A stretch of 64,000 nucleotides of DNA from Symbiodinium natans (GCA_905221605.1 CAJNDS010002851.1:43501-107500), one strand, 5' to 3'. Shown: positions 31,610 through 43,903, counted from the stretch's first letter. A program made the numbers and translations. The notes: generated from the letters alone by a model not told the origin.

Positions 31610-32781
31610 CTCTCCAAAGGGGTGCGCGCCTACGTATGTGTGGGAGTTGAGGGTTTAGGGTGTATAGGGTTTAGAGTCTATAGGGGTTTAGGGCTTGGAA
31701 TAGGGACCTAGGAGAGATTGGGGGTTCTGTGGGTTTCGGGGGCTTGGGGGTTTAGGGATTGGGTTGTGCTTGGGGTTGTGGGGTTGCGCTTGTCGTTGTT
31801 TCGGGGTCTGCGGGTGTCGGGGTGCGCGGCCAACACCTCAGGTATGTCAGGTACCCAAAGCAAACTTGGTGTGTGTAGGCTGGCGCCTTGTAGAAATGGT
31901 GCTGGCCGAAGAGGGCTGCCTCTTGCAGGAGGCAGGGGGCGTGCTTAAGGAGTGCCGGAGCTTTTGAAACGCCAACCCCGAAGTCCTGAACCTTAAGCCC
32001 TAAACCCGTATGAGCCCTAAACGCTCAGCATCAGCAGCTTAGGGTCGATCGGAAAAGCTGAGAGATCACAAGCTTGGTTTTCAGACCTTGAGCCTTTTCT
32101 TTTCCTTATACGCCTTAAACCCCCTAGGCCCAAAACCTGAGACGCTTGGAGCTTAGGATCTCCAAACTTTGCGGGCTTCGGGTTTAGGGTTTAGGGCATT
32201 GCCAAGTACAAAGGAAGATGTGAATCATTCATACCCCCCCCCCCCCCCACCACAAACAGCCTCCCAAGCCATCTTGCAGCCTTAAGCATCCCAGGGTCTA
32301 TAGGGTTTAGGGCTGAGGATCTTAGGGCTACAGGAGTTAGCCTTAAGCCTGAAACCCTGTATGCAAAAAAACAAAAAATATCCGAGCCTAGGCACCAAAG
32401 CCCCAAGTACAGAACATTCCCTCAGGACCACAACCCTCTACCTAACCGTTAGCACCCTACCGCAGACAAATTCTACCAAACCCTTAGAAACATCCCTAGA
32501 AAGCTGCCCCTTAAACGCTCCAAACTGAAGGCCCCAAATGGCAGTTTACGAAAACAGGGGACCCTAATATAGCCCCCCAAAAAGTAGGCTCCCCTTATAA
32601 AACAGAACCCCAACAAGGTACCCCTGAACCCCAAACCCGAAACCCCAAAAAGGTACCCTAAACCCTAATTTGGGAAAACGGCCAAGTGGCTTGGCCCCAA
32701 CATCGGGGGAAAGCCGGGAGGAAATCCAGGGGGAAAGCTGGGCCTTGGTGTTAACAGGACTTCGGGCTTAACCCCAAGCGC

Positions 32782-32878
32782 CGTGTACCGAAAAATAGGG
32801 CATACTTGGGCCATAAAGTACGTCTTATGTAGGGACTTTTGTGCCCAAGTAGTTGATAATATGGTGCATGGACTTTCG
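32782..32878. mobile_element. MITE family 2 copy, diverged
   Basis: Body matches the family (ATACTTGGGCCATAAAGTAC...AATATGGTGCATGGACTTT). The left end is eroded. Confidence 0.6.
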
Positions 32879-33314
32879 GGTAAGGTTTAGGGTTTCGGGT
32901 TTCGGGTTTAGGGATTGCGGCCTAGGGTTTCTAGGGCTTTGGGTTTGCAGGCGTCTGGGCACCGTAGATTGAATTGAGACTGCTTCTCCAGAGCCACAGT
33001 TGCAGTGGGCATCAGGAGACCTAAACTCTGAACCCTACAGCCCTACGCTCTGAGCCCTAAAAGCCTTAAACGATGAACCCTAAGAGCCCTCAAACCCCAA
33101 CAACCCAAAACACCTGGACCCCAAACCCTTAACTCTGAACCCTAAAAACCATGAACCATAAACCCTAAAACCCAAACCCTCGTCCCAAGACCCCCCGAAA
33201 CCACTAAAGCCTCAACTCGACTTCCCCCACCCTGAACCCCAAACCCAAAGCCCTACACCCTAAACCCCAAAACCTAAACCCTAAACCCTAGACCCTAAAC
33301 CCTGCACCCTAAAC

Positions 33315-33374
33315 CCTCCCGGCCAAGGCTCATGAAGCCGGGCGGGAAGCCAGGCCTCAAACGCAGACGCAGCC
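33315..33374 (-). CDS. Unassigned exon with GTTTAGGG donor
   Basis: The minus strand reads LRLRLRPGFPPGFMSLGRE after acceptor CGAAG|GG. The donor is GAGG|GTTTAGGG, so the intron begins directly with telomere-type units. Confidence 0.48.
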
Positions 33375-34234
33375 CTTCGTGCTAGGATATGGGATTCAGG
33401 CTTCAGGGTTTGGTTCAGAAGCGGGAATCATGGGGTCGTCATTGTAGTGACATTCTAGTGGATGTAAGGAATCTTGCCTTGGTGGTAAGGATTTACCCTT
33501 TAAGGGCCACGGTCCATCTCTTTGAGGGCAACATTGGAACAACACCCACCTCCCCAAACATTTGTAAAGGAATATGGGAACAGCAAGAAGATGCAAAAGC
33601 AAAAGATTGCAGCCATGTAGTATAAGCAGAGGAACCTAGGTCCTGAGTATTCCTACATTTGCTGTTTTCTAGCATTCCCCTAAACCCAAAACCCAAAACC
33701 CTAGAAACCCTAAACACCAAACCCAAAAAAAAAACAAACCCCAAACCTCCCATAGTGCTTTGTTGCCGCACCCGGCAATGGCACAAACAAGAGTCTGCCA
33801 TGTCGAGGCCTGGAGACTTCTGGGCGCAAGGCTTAAGGGTTTAAGTTTAGGGTTTAGGGTTTAGGGTTTAGGGTTTAGGGTTTAGGGTTTAGGGTTTAGG
33901 GTTTAAGTTTAGGGTTTAGGGTGTTGGGTGAAGTTTTGGGGAGGTGAGGGGGGTAGGATTAAGAAGGAGCTTGAAGCTGGGAAGATCAATCAACGCTCCA
34001 AACCCTCCTAAGCCCTAAGTCTAAACTCTCAAACCTCCTCCGAGGTCATGGCGGGATGCCAGGAAAATTGGGAGCAAGCGCCTTGCTGAGGATTTCTGAT
34101 TCAGGGCTTCAGGTTCAGGCTTTCGTTGTGTTGTTGTTCCCCACCCTCGGTGTGGGGTTGTTAGATTTTAAACTCAACTCTTCTCCTCGCCCGGAACTCT
34201 TCTCCTCGCCCGGTCTACTCCTCGCTCGTCCCTG

Positions 34235-34612
34235 GAGTGCCTGACCCCAAATGTCCCTGGAGTGCCCAACTCTAGAGTGCCCCTGGGAGTGCCCAACGCC
34301 AGAGTGGAGTGCCTGACCCCAAAGTGTTCCTGGAGTGCCCAACCCCAGAGTCGGAGTGCCCAGCCCCAGAGTCTTTCTGTGCCCAACTCAAATTTTGCTG
34401 GAGTGCCCAACTCCAGAGTCTCCCTTCGCAGAGGCCCAACCCCAGAGTCTCCCTGGAGTGCCCAACCCCAGAGTGTCCCCGGAGTGCCCAGCCTCAAAGT
34501 CCACGCCAGTCAATGCCAGAGTCTTTCTGGAGTGCCCAACCCAAAATTGTCCCCGGAGTGCCCAGCCCCAGAGTGTCCCGGGAGTGCCCAACCTCAGAAT
34601 ATCTCTCTTGGC
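34235..34612. repeat. Degenerate minisatellite
   Basis: About 14 imperfect units of roughly 24-27 bp based on CTGGAGTGCCCAACCCCAGA. All plus frames are open because of the repeat; no exon-like pattern stands out. Confidence 0.85.
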
Positions 34613-34788
34613 ACGCACAGGCGACAAGGCGACGAGGCAAAGGGTGGGGATGTTCGAAGTAAGATGTTTGCTTCTTGAAAGGCTTTCCAAAACTTCATGT
34701 CGGGCTCAGCTTCAAGGCTCGGTGATTGGGTTTTTAGGGTTTAGGGTTAGAGGTGTTCAAATCAAGTACTTGTCGGGTTCCGGCTTAC

Positions 34789-34831
34789 GCTTCACGGCAA
34801 ACTCTCGCAGAACCTGCTTGTCGTGTGGCAG
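34789..34831 (-). CDS. Unassigned exon
   Basis: The minus strand reads LPHDKQVLREFAVK, with a strong donor GAAGC|GTAAGC and a polypyrimidine-led acceptor TTTCCCACAG. The acceptor is followed by C rather than G. Confidence 0.42.
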
Positions 34832-35182
34832 CTGTGGGAAACATAGCCAAGCTCTGCTCACACATCCACAGAACCTAACCCTAAACCTTAAACCCTCAAC
34901 CCTAAACCCTAAACTCTAAACCCTGAACGCTAAACCTAAACTCTAAAGAACCTGAATGCCTAAATCAAACACTTACGGTATTACCCATGAAGTGCTTTAA
35001 GCATTCAACCTTACACCCCTCAGCTGCGGCCTATGGTCTAGGGCCTGAGGGTGGCCTTCAAACTATTAACTTTAACAACCTTACGCCGAGATCCTCAACC
35101 CTAAACCCTAAACCCTAAACCCTAAACCCCCTAAACCCTAAACCCGAAACCCTTAAACCCTCAACCCCGGAAGTTGGCACGC

Positions 35183-35242
35183 CTGAACAAAAACAAATGG
35201 GTCCCCGCACCCCGGCCAGCTGGCTGAGCGCAGGATGAACAC
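35183..35242 (-). CDS. Unassigned exon with TTTAG|G acceptor
   Basis: This 60-nt exon is phase 0 at both ends and reads VFILRSASWPGCGDPFVFVQ. Its acceptor is TACAGGTTTAG|GTG, a single telomere-type unit, and its donor is GC (GTTCAG|GCGTGC). Confidence 0.45.
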
Positions 35243-36090
35243 CTAAACCTGTACGAGCTGCCCGGGTTTAGGGTTCAGGGTTTAGGGTGCAGGGTTCAGG
35301 GTTTAGGGCTTACCGACCCAGAAGCAGCACCAAGAGCCGGAAAACTCCGCACAAATTATTTGGGTCTGGGGTGTGGGTTTAGTGGACGGGTTTAGTTAAC
35401 AGTTTATCCTTGTCCGGTTTGTGGGGGTTTTGTGGGTCGAAAGGGGTTGGGTGGGTTCACTTATCAGGAAGGAGACCCCATACGTGCCCATGCAAGAAGT
35501 CTGCTCTCGCAGTTTCCGAAATGCTTGCAAAAACAGAGGAGGGTGCAGAAACAGCCAGGGGGAAGAGAACATAACTTCAAAAGCGTGCCGCAAGAAGTGG
35601 CTAAGGACAATAACAACTCCAGAAAGAGCAGCCTTTCGGCTTGGGTTTTAGGGTCACATTGCAAAAAACATGCAAACCCCAAACCCCCAAAACCCCAAAA
35701 CGCCTTACATGAACACCATGTTGCAACAAGATTCTTCCCGGCCCCCCGAATCTTCCGGCTTCGGGTCAACCACAAACCCAGCAGGCGGCCTGCCATGCAC
35801 TGCGCAGCCTGCACTTGCGAGGAGTTTTCGGGGAGGATTTTAGGGTTTCGAGTCTAGGGTTACAGGGTTCGGGTCTAGCGCTAAATCTTGAAGAAAATGA
35901 AAACCCTAAACTCTTTGCTAAGGATCCCTAAACCCATGAACCTGAAAAGCTTAATTTGTAAACCGTCAACTCAACTGCAAATCTTGCCATCGCCTACACT
36001 GGCCTACACCCTAAACTGCGTGAATACTCCACAGCCTCAAACACCCTAAACCGCAAACGCTTTCACCACCCAAAAACCCGAAACCCTCAC

Positions 36091-36160
36091 GGTCGCCTGT
36101 ACCGGAGGCGCTGGAGGGGTCTGCAACGCGAGCTGTGCCACCGCGGCGGAGCTGGCCATC
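36091..36160 (-). CDS. Unassigned exon, possibly an initiator exon
   Basis: This 70-nt island, acceptor AAGAG|G and donor ACC|GTGAGG, begins with an in-frame methionine: MASSAAVAQLALQTPPAPPV. It may be the start of the gene that continues leftward, or an internal Ala/Pro linker. Confidence 0.42.
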
Positions 36161-36706
36161 CTCTTGGGTTTAGGGTTTAGGATTTAGGGTTTAGGGTGTA
36201 GGGTTTAGGGTTTAGGGTGTCGAGTTGAGGGCTTATAGGGTTTATGCGGGGCTTCAGGCTCGTAGTTGGGGCTTTAAGGGTTATACATAGCTAGGGTCTA
36301 GGGTTCGAGGAGTGAAAGCAGGCAACCGAGTCGTGAATATCATCAGGAATGTGAATGATGGCGATTAGAACATGGCTACAAGGGCAAGAAAGAACAGGGC
36401 TTCTAATTAGGGCTTGAGGGCTTAAGGGTTCCGGGTCCAGAGTGGGTGCACCCTCTCAATGCCAAGCTTGACGGTTTAGAGAGGATCCACACCACAAGGT
36501 TTTTCGGTGCGGTTATGCTCTCAAGCGATTGAAATGAACTGCCTGCGCGCCGGGATCCATCCCGCAGGCTTGCAGTGTAGGGTGATGACGGAGAGTTGAA
36601 GTCTTCAATTCTGAGCGTTCCCCAAAACTTATTCCAGGCAAACCCAACATCAAAACACTCTCTTCCCCCTGTGGAAGTGACCTCCTCGATGCTCGACGTC
36701 TGGCAA

Positions 36707-36834
36707 GCGCTTCAAGATGAAAGAATCCTATAGAGTAGACTTTCTTCAGTTTCCTCTTGTTACGTAGTAACAAGGCGCTTCAAAAGGAAAGAATCCTATA
36801 GGGTAGATTTTCTTCAGTTTCCTATCATGTAGTA
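36707..36834. repeat. Tandem duplication, 68-bp period
   Basis: GCGCTTCAA..GAAAGAATCCTATAG..TAGA..TTTCTTCAGTTTCCT occurs at 36707 and again at 36775 with a few differences. Confidence 0.8.
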
Positions 36835-37046
36835 AAATTTACACTCAGAAATCGAAGGACACTTCTTCCAAGAAGGGCCCGCATACCCAAACCCTAAACC
36901 CTAAACCCTAAACCCTAAACCCTAAACCCTAAACCCTAAACCCTAAACCCTAAACCCTAAGCCCCCGGTCCCAAGCCCATAGACCCCTTGGGCCCTAAGC
37001 TCGAAACTCGAGGCCCTATATCAGTTACAAAGTCCTGAATCCCTTG

Positions 37047-37153
37047 GCTGCCCAGTAACCTAGCCTGAAAAAGGGTGCCCTTTTTTGCTTAAAGGGGTTT
37101 ATAAGGGAACCTAAACCCCCCCAAAAAGGGAATAAGAGCACTACTGGGCATCC
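37047..37153. mobile_element. MITE family 3 copy, diverged
   Basis: Ends GCCCAGTAACC and CACTACTGGGC. The inside keeps GGGTGCCC and TTTATAAGGGAACC of the family. Confidence 0.65.
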
Positions 37154-37170
37154 TAGATCCCCTAAACAAC

Positions 37171-37240
37171 GATCCGCGCGGAACCCAAAGAGCCTGCGGA
37201 GGCGCTCCAGCACGCGGAGAAGCTGAGGGAAGGAGACAGC
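37171..37240 (-). CDS. Unassigned exon
   Basis: This 70-nt exon, acceptor TTGGCAG|GCT and donor GATC|GTTGTTTAG, contains AVSFPQLLRVLERLRRLFGF. A family-3 inverted-repeat element lies just left of it (37047-37153). Confidence 0.48.
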
Positions 37241-37490
37241 CTGCCAAAGGTTTTGGGGCATTTGCTCCTTTGTTTTGTTTCAAGGGTTTAAGGTGTAGGG
37301 TTTGGGATTTGGGTTTTGCGGTTTACGGGGCTTACCTAGACTGCCCAGCTGGCGGTACGGGAATTGGGATTTAGGGTTTAGGGTTGGTTTTGAACAGGCT
37401 TTTAGGGACCGTACTAGCTACTTGGGTATTTGCCGAACTAGAGGTCATTACCCCCTAACATAGCCCACGGCAAACTACCATAGTTTCGGA

Positions 37491-37521
<31 letters not shown>

Positions 37522-38558
37522 AAAAAAAAGGGGACCCCAATTTTAGGAAATCGGCATTTAGAGCTTTGAGGCTGTAGGCTGTAGGCTTGAAAAGGCAGTT
37601 TATGGTTGAGGGCCTCTGGGCTCGATTGTGGCCTAGACCGTGCCCTAAATGCGCCCTAACGGTTTAAGACATCGTGCTTCTGCCTTGATGGCAAACCATG
37701 CGTCGCAAAACTACCATGGACTTGTCCATGCAGGAAGGTCTCGGATAAAAGACAGCAACACTAAACCCAGGCGCCTGCCGCAAGACGTTCTGCTGAAAGT
37801 CCCACACCTCAAGGTTTGGGGCTTAAGCGTGGAAAGGTCTTGGGTTTGCAGGTTCTCGGCTTAGGGCTTGAGGGGTTATAGGGGTTAGTTCAAGAAATTT
37901 CAGGGAGTTGCCAGGTAAGCTAGCTGGCATGCGGCTTCGTGCTACATAACGGTATTTCAAAAACATACAAGAAAGCAATCGGGGGGGGGGGGGGGGAAAA
38001 CGACCGTAAACACCTGACACGGTCTTAGATTCAGGTGTTTACAGCTTTAGGGTTCAAGGGAAGAGGGTGTCGAGCCCTAAGGCCGACATGACCCGAAGTT
38101 CCCTAAAGTACTAAACCCTCTCCACCCAACTCCTGCATCCAGGTCCTCCGCTGTCCAGAAACCCAACAGAACTTAGCCCCTGAAAATGCGAATGCTGGGC
38201 AGGCAGGCTCCCCGAAACCCTATACGACCCTATCGAACCCTGTATATGACTCCACATAACGATTATAACCCTAGATACCCTAACCCTAAGCCCGAAAGCC
38301 ATATAACTAGAACCCTGTATACCCCTTTCAGCCCTAAACCCTACATACCCCTTTAAGCCCCATGCCCTCTACCCGAAACCCAGGTAACGTTTAACCCTAT
38401 AGACTCCTGAGCCCTAGAACCCCATAAACCCTAAGCCCTACACCCTAAACCCTAAACCCAGGTAACGTTTCACCCTACACCTTAAACCCTAAACCCAGGC
38501 AACGTTTCACCCTGTATAGCCCGAAGCCCTATAGCTCCATAAGACGGAACCAGCATGC

Positions 38559-38616
38559 CTCAGAGGATGTCCGAAGCAGCGCATCGCGAATGGAAGTCGC
38601 AGCCAGGCTTTTCAGC
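38559..38616 (-). CDS. Unassigned exon
   Basis: This 58-nt exon, acceptor GAAGAG|G and GC donor TCTGAG|GCATGC, reads LKSLAATSIRDALLRTSSE. The plus strand is also open. Confidence 0.38.
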
Positions 38617-39348
38617 CTCTTCAGAGTTTAGGGCTTGGGACTTAGGGGGTCTACACTTTTTCACTTGGGGTTTAGGGCTTGTACTTAACTTAGGGCTTCT
38701 TGTACCTAACTTAGGGCTTCCAGAGCTTCGGGCTTTAGGGTTTGAGGGCTATCCGATGCCAAAATGCTATGTTTCCGGGCCATAAGGGCAGGCTGAAAGG
38801 CTGTAGGGATTAGAGTCAGAGGATGTCAGAGGGTTTGGGGTGCATTTGCTTGTCGATGTGATTACGGTTTGTTTGGCTCCCTTCAGCGGTTTAGGGTTTG
38901 AGAAGTCTGAGCTCCACATATCACCGTCGGGAACCAAAGAGTATGCACACGCTACAAAATAACAGCGGTCATGATGCAGCTAAACCCTGTAAAGCCCTAA
39001 ACTGCAAACCCTAGGGGTTTTGGGTTTTTGGGCTCAGGAACCAGCCTCTCCATGGGCTTCTCGAGCAAACGACCTCAAGGCGGGGAGGAGAGGCGGGGAG
39101 GAGAGGCGGGGAGGAGAGGCAGGGAGGGGGGGGGGTCCGTGTTTCGGGACGCAGGGTGTAGAGCTCAGGACAGCAGCAAGTTCTATGATGCCTCAATCCA
39201 AACCTTAAGTCTTGCTGTCGCAACTTTTCTTGGCTCTGGGTCTTCATGTCTCCCTAAACCCTAAACCCTAAACCCTAAACCCTAAACCCTAAACCCTAAA
39301 CCCTAAACCCTAAACCCTATAAACCCTATAAACCCTAAACCCTCTTTC

Positions 39349-39428
39349 CCTGAAAGTGCTGAGCGCCCTGGGCCCCGGCTGATGCTGCCCTCCGCCGGCT
39401 CTTGAATCCGGCAGGCGTCGACGGCCAC
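39349..39428 (-). CDS. Unassigned exon
   Basis: The minus strand reads VAVDACRIQEPAEGSISRGP and continues to ALS after acceptor CTGCAG|GTG. A GA donor (TCAGG|GAAAG) is possible. CCCTAAA lies on its left and TTTAGGG on its right. Confidence 0.45.
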
Positions 39429-39555
39429 CTGCAGGCCACGCGATTCGGCGGGTTTAGGGTTTAGGGTTTAGGGTTTAGGGTTTAGGGTTTAGAGTTTAGG
39501 GTTTAGGGTTTATGGCTTCTCGCCGTGCAGCGTCCGTAAGTACGATGTAGAAATG

Positions 39556-39587
39556 GCCCCCCCACACACCTAGGGGTGTGGGGGGGC
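39556..39587. repeat. Perfect hairpin
   Basis: A 12-bp perfect stem GCCCCCCCACAC / GTGTGGGGGGGC with an 8-base loop. Confidence 0.8.
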
Positions 39588-39837
39588 AGCATGTCACGCC
39601 AAGGCATCTGTTTTCAATGCAGTCCAACAACATTAATTGGTGCTAGGTTGTTTTCCCCCGCGCTGTGAGCTTTCACAGGCCACCACCCAAACCATTGCCT
39701 TTTAAGGTTTAGGGCGGCCGCCCTCAATTCCCACCATCAAAGACGCTTCAAAGTCCAACACACCCATTAGGGGGCAGACAGGGCAGAGGGCAAAGGCCAA
39801 AGGATGTTTTTAGGGCTTGGGCGGTTGGGTTTAGGGT

Positions 39838-39920
39838 TTAGGGTTTAGGGTTTAGGGTTTAGGGTTTAGGGTTTAGGGTTTAGGGTTTAGGGTTTAGGGT
39901 TTAGGGTTTAGGGTTTAGGG
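39838..39920. repeat. TTTAGGG array
   Basis: About 12 perfect units, bounded by unrelated non-coding DNA. Confidence 0.92.
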
Positions 39921-40175
39921 TATTTTACATCAATGGGGAGTATCGGAGTACTCCTGTGGCTGGATGGCCTAGGCCATGGGCGAGACCCTGCACTTGGAGG
40001 CACAGCACAGCCCGAGAGGCTGTATTCGACCACTCCCCAACAACACGACCCTTTCGGGCAAAGGGGGTTGGGGCTTTGGGGTTGAGGGTTTGCGCTTCAG
40101 AGTTGCAAAGGCTTTAAGCCTCACCTTTTTGGGTGCTGCGGGTTCGCAGGTCCCTGCCTCTCCCTCAGGGAGGAC

Positions 40176-40233
40176 CAGCTGCAACTTGAGGAGCGCCTCT
40201 TCGAAAAACAGCGCCGAGGCATTGATGGGAGCC
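40176..40233 (-). CDS. Unassigned exon with a telomere-repeat acceptor
   Basis: This 58-nt exon reads APINASALFFEEALLKLQL on the minus strand, with donor CTG|GTCCTC. Its acceptor is the last unit of a telomere-type array: TTTAGGGTTTAG|GG. This gives an AG|G acceptor with no spacer between the array and the exon. Confidence 0.5.
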
Positions 40234-40742
40234 CTAAACCCTAAACCCTAAACCCTAAACCCTTAACCCTAAACCCTAAACCCTAAACCCTAAACTTCAA
40301 AGGGAGCTTCGGGTTGGTCCAGGGCTTAGGCTACTTCGACGTTTTTGAGGATGCTTTTGCTCTGGACCTTACATCACACAGCAACCACAAAGCACCTACG
40401 ATCCCCCTAAACCTTCCATCTACGGGGTGCATCAGGGCAGTGAGGGTTTAGGGATTAGGGATTAGGGTTTAGGGTTTAGGGTTTAGGGTTTAGGGTGAGG
40501 ACTTTGTACGGGGCATATGGAGGAGACTATACCTACCAGAAACCGCCCTAGTTCTAGACTGCAAGCGCCAACCCCTAAACCCTAAACCCTAAACCCTAAA
40601 CCCTAAACCCTTCAGACTCAGGACTTATGTCTCGGGGGAACTCAGAAGGGACTGCTGTGGAAAAAGTCCATGTACGAATGAAACGTGGGACCCTTCAAAC
40701 TACACACTGACCCTTAACACTGCACCCGATAAGCCCTATTAC

Positions 40743-40843
40743 TTGGGGCGTTCCCCCTTATACCAACCGTCCTTAATCGGGATTATAGTACCCTCCATTA
40801 TCATCCCTCTTACGGACTGTTAGTATAAGGGGGAACATCCCAA
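40743..40843. mobile_element. MITE family 1 copy
   Basis: 101 bp with ends TTGGGGCG and CATCCCAA. The arms ATACCAACCGTCC and GGACTGTTAGTAT pair; flanks CCTATTAC and CCTATAAC match at 7 of 8. Confidence 0.82.
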
Positions 40844-40865
40844 CCTATAACCCTAAACTCGCATC

Positions 40866-40940
40866 TCCCTGAGGCCAGCAACTCCCGCCGCGAGCCCGGG
40901 CGGTTGTGCGAGCGCGGAGGCCCCAATCTCAGCCCAAGGG
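40866..40940 (-). CDS. Unassigned exon-like island
   Basis: The minus strand reads AEIGASALAQPPGLAAGVAG then LREMR, a GC-rich coding-like island. The acceptor is not of AG|G type, so the ends are approximate. Confidence 0.32.
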
Positions 40941-41241
40941 CGGTTTGGGGTTTAGGGTTGAGGGCTTAGGGGTGGTCTTACCGGGAGCTGTTTCAGGGTT
41001 AGGGGGGATTGTTGAGGTTGGCTTCATTCTGAATAATGGAAGAAGGGAGTTGGTTACCTCATAAACGCCTGTATAATCCTTCCCGACACTATTATGGGGG
41101 ACCTTAGAACTCGAACTCCTTACTATAGAACCCTGAATAACCAGAATAGGGTTTTGGGGGTAATTCTAGCATAATTATATAGGGGCCTATAAGGGAATAC
41201 TTGTAGTAATTATTCCGACCCCTATATTGCTGAAGAACCAC

Positions 41242-41302
41242 TCAGATGCTCCCCCACACCGTCGATTGGGCACCTGGCCGGATCGAAGCGTATTCGGACG
41301 GC
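41242..41302 (-). CDS. Unassigned exon
   Basis: This 61-nt exon, acceptor CTCCAG|GCC and donor CTGA|GTGGTT, reads AVRIRFDPARCPIDGVGEHL on the minus strand. The plus strand is open too (VDWAPGRIEAYSDGLEWKLG) but would need an AG|A acceptor. Confidence 0.42.
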
Positions 41303-41914
41303 CTGGAGTGGAAGCTGGGAGATGCTGGGTTTCGGGTCTAGGGCTTGGGGTTTAAGGCTTAGGGTTTAGAGTTTAGGGTTTAGGGTTTAGGGTCAAGACC
41401 TCAATGCCTGCAACCAGAGCACCCAAGACAGCTCCGAAATGAGCACCAAAGTTGCATTCCAACCCAAGCCAAATCTAGCTAGAGTACCCTTGATCATTGG
41501 GTCTTGTTTTCCATTCACATATCAGCCTATATCGGCACAAAATAGGCAAAGCCTCGTCAGAAACCTATATAGCCTGCTTCCCAAAAAAACGACAAATAAA
41601 CACAAACAACCCCAAAGCCAACCAAGTAACAAAACAAACAAACCAAGAAGGCCTCGGAAAGGGCACGGACGCGCAGAGGCGCATAATCAGCGCCTGCGCC
41701 CGTTGGTGCAGTATAGGCTGCGGGCTTCGGGAATTCAGGTCTTCCATCAAGGGATTCCGGGCTTCAGGGCTTTGGCGATTTGCGAGGTGTCGGTGTTTTA
41801 AAGCTTCAGGAGCAGCGACTAATGATTAGGAGGCTTAGAATTTTGGAGGTTTGAGACATCAGGTTGACGGCTGGGCTTCTGGGTGATTTGGGGGGTTTTT
41901 TGGGAGGCATGATG

Positions 41915-42000
41915 ATGGTACGCCCATTTGACTCCTTGAGGTCCGCTATGATGTCAGAGTCTAGGCGGACTGCACCGTGCTGACGGAGGGGACGGTGCAG
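41915..42000 (-). CDS. Unassigned exon-like island
   Basis: The minus strand reads LRQHGAVRLDSDIIADLKES and then NGRTII. This is a convincing coding pattern, but no AG|G acceptor could be fixed, so the ends are approximate. Confidence 0.35.
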
Positions 42001-42263
42001 CAAGGGGCAACACAAAACATACACTCGCGACAAACATGGTAGCCACAGTACATGATGCCGAAGGCGTAGGGTTGAGCTTTTGGGGGTTTTGGGTTGGCTT
42101 GCAAGAGCGGCAAAAGCTTCTAAGCTCTCAACTTCTAAACTCTGGACTTCTAGACTCTGGACTTCTAAGCTCTAAACTTCCCAACTCTCAACTTCAACAC
42201 TCTGATTTTCCAAACTCCGAACTTGAAAGGCACTGTGTTCATAGGGTGCGGAGGCGGCCTAAC

Positions 42264-42302
42264 CCAGCCGCCACGAGGAGAGAGCCAGTTGGCACTGGCA
42301 GC
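42264..42302 (-). CDS. Short unassigned exon
   Basis: This 39-nt island, acceptor GCCGAG|GCT and donor GGCTGG|GTTAGG, reads AASANWLSPRGGW. The donor resembles a telomere-repeat unit. Confidence 0.4.
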
Positions 42303-43903
42303 CTCGGCAAATGCGGGGGCGTACACAGGGTTTATGGTTGAGGGATCAAGAAATGCGCAATTAAAGGGTTTAGGGTTTCAGGGTTCAGGGTTTAGGGTTT
42401 AGGGTTTTAGGGTTTAGGGTTTTAGGGTTTAGGGTTTGGGGTTGTGCGTTGTGCCAAACAAGCTAGGAACTAAGGACATGTGTTTTCTAGACCTCGGGAC
42501 ACGTGGCAACCCAACAATGGACCCCAAAACACCCTGGGAACAATGTAACCGAAAGCCATCAATCCCAAGCACGAATAGGGTTTAGGGTTGAGGGTTGAGG
42601 GTTTAGGGTTTAGGGCTTAGGGTTTAGGGTTTAGGGTTTAGCCACCCTATAGCTTCAACCCTGAAACCTCAAACCCCAAAGTTAAGCCCAGGCCCGACAT
42701 CCGATTCCTAAGCCCAGAAACCCCAAAAGCCTGAACGCCAAAGCACTAACACAGATAGGACTCTTGACCCCGCCCCCCCTCCCAACCCAAACGCCCTGAA
42801 ACCCTAACGAAAACCGTAACCCAACAAAACACACAACAACAAGCCCTAAGCCCTCAACCCTAAACCCACACTGAGGTCCTGGAGCCCGTTCAAGTTGACC
42901 CGAAACCCTAAACATTTAACTCTAGCAGCTGACGGATTTTTTGAAGGTTTAAGGAATGGTGCCCAACATCTTAAGGACTTGGGGGGACTTTGGGGCTCGA
43001 AGGGCTTCAGGTACAGGGGCCTAAGCGCTTTAGGGGCTTTGGGGAGTTCTGGCTTAGGGTTTAGGGCTTAAGGGCTTAAGAGGCTTTAGGGCTTCGGACA
43101 GTGGGGCTTCGAGTTTCGGGTTGAGAGTTTAGCTAGGAGCTTAATGTTAGAGTCGCTTTAATAACCCCCCCCCCCCCCCAAATCTTGTTTTGGTCCCCGG
43201 GGTTTGGAGGGGTGGAAAAAAAGAGGGGGTGTCAATTATGAGGATTCTGGGGGTCTGGGGTCTGGGGGTCTGGGGGGGCCAGCTGTCAGGGTCTGCTTTG
43301 CTTTGTCTTGAAGGCTTCTGCTTACTCTCTGCAGCTCTTCTCTGCAATGGAACTCTTAAGCCATTTTCAGTAAAATTTTCAATTCCTGGCCAGAGAAATT
43401 TTACAATTGCCACCCCATTCTTATTATCACCGGGCCCCCCTATATAGACTTGTTTACATACATCGGCCCGAAAACCTCCTGTAATGGAAAGTAGTCTTCG
43501 GCTGGGGCCCTCTGGCCTGGCGAATATTACTATTGCCACCCCAATTAAAAAAGCCACTCTCACATTAGGGAGGAGGGCGTTAGTGCTACTTAGGGGATGT
43601 AGCTCTAGGTTTCAGATTCTTCGGGTTTGATACAGAGTTTAGGGGCTATCTAAGTTACCCAGTTACCCTGGGACACCCCGTTATTGTTGCATTCATGGAA
43701 CATGTACGGATAAAATAGAAAGATGGAGCAAGGGAAACACCCCCTTCTCCCTAGTTGTCCTTGCCCTAAACCCCACAACCCTTTGAACCCCAACCCTGAC
43801 TCACCTAGCCCGAAACAGCCCTGGAACCCTTTATAACCCTATAGAAACCTATCCCTCAATAACCCTATAATTAACCTTCTCTCTATATTTGTAAACAAAC
43901 GAA

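Noticed and set aside
43147-43563. Minus frame MRVAFLIGVAIVIFARPEGP...
   Set aside because: It covers an imperfect direct repeat (TTGCCACCCC copies near 43390 and 43530) and a C-run; no exon boundaries and no domain.
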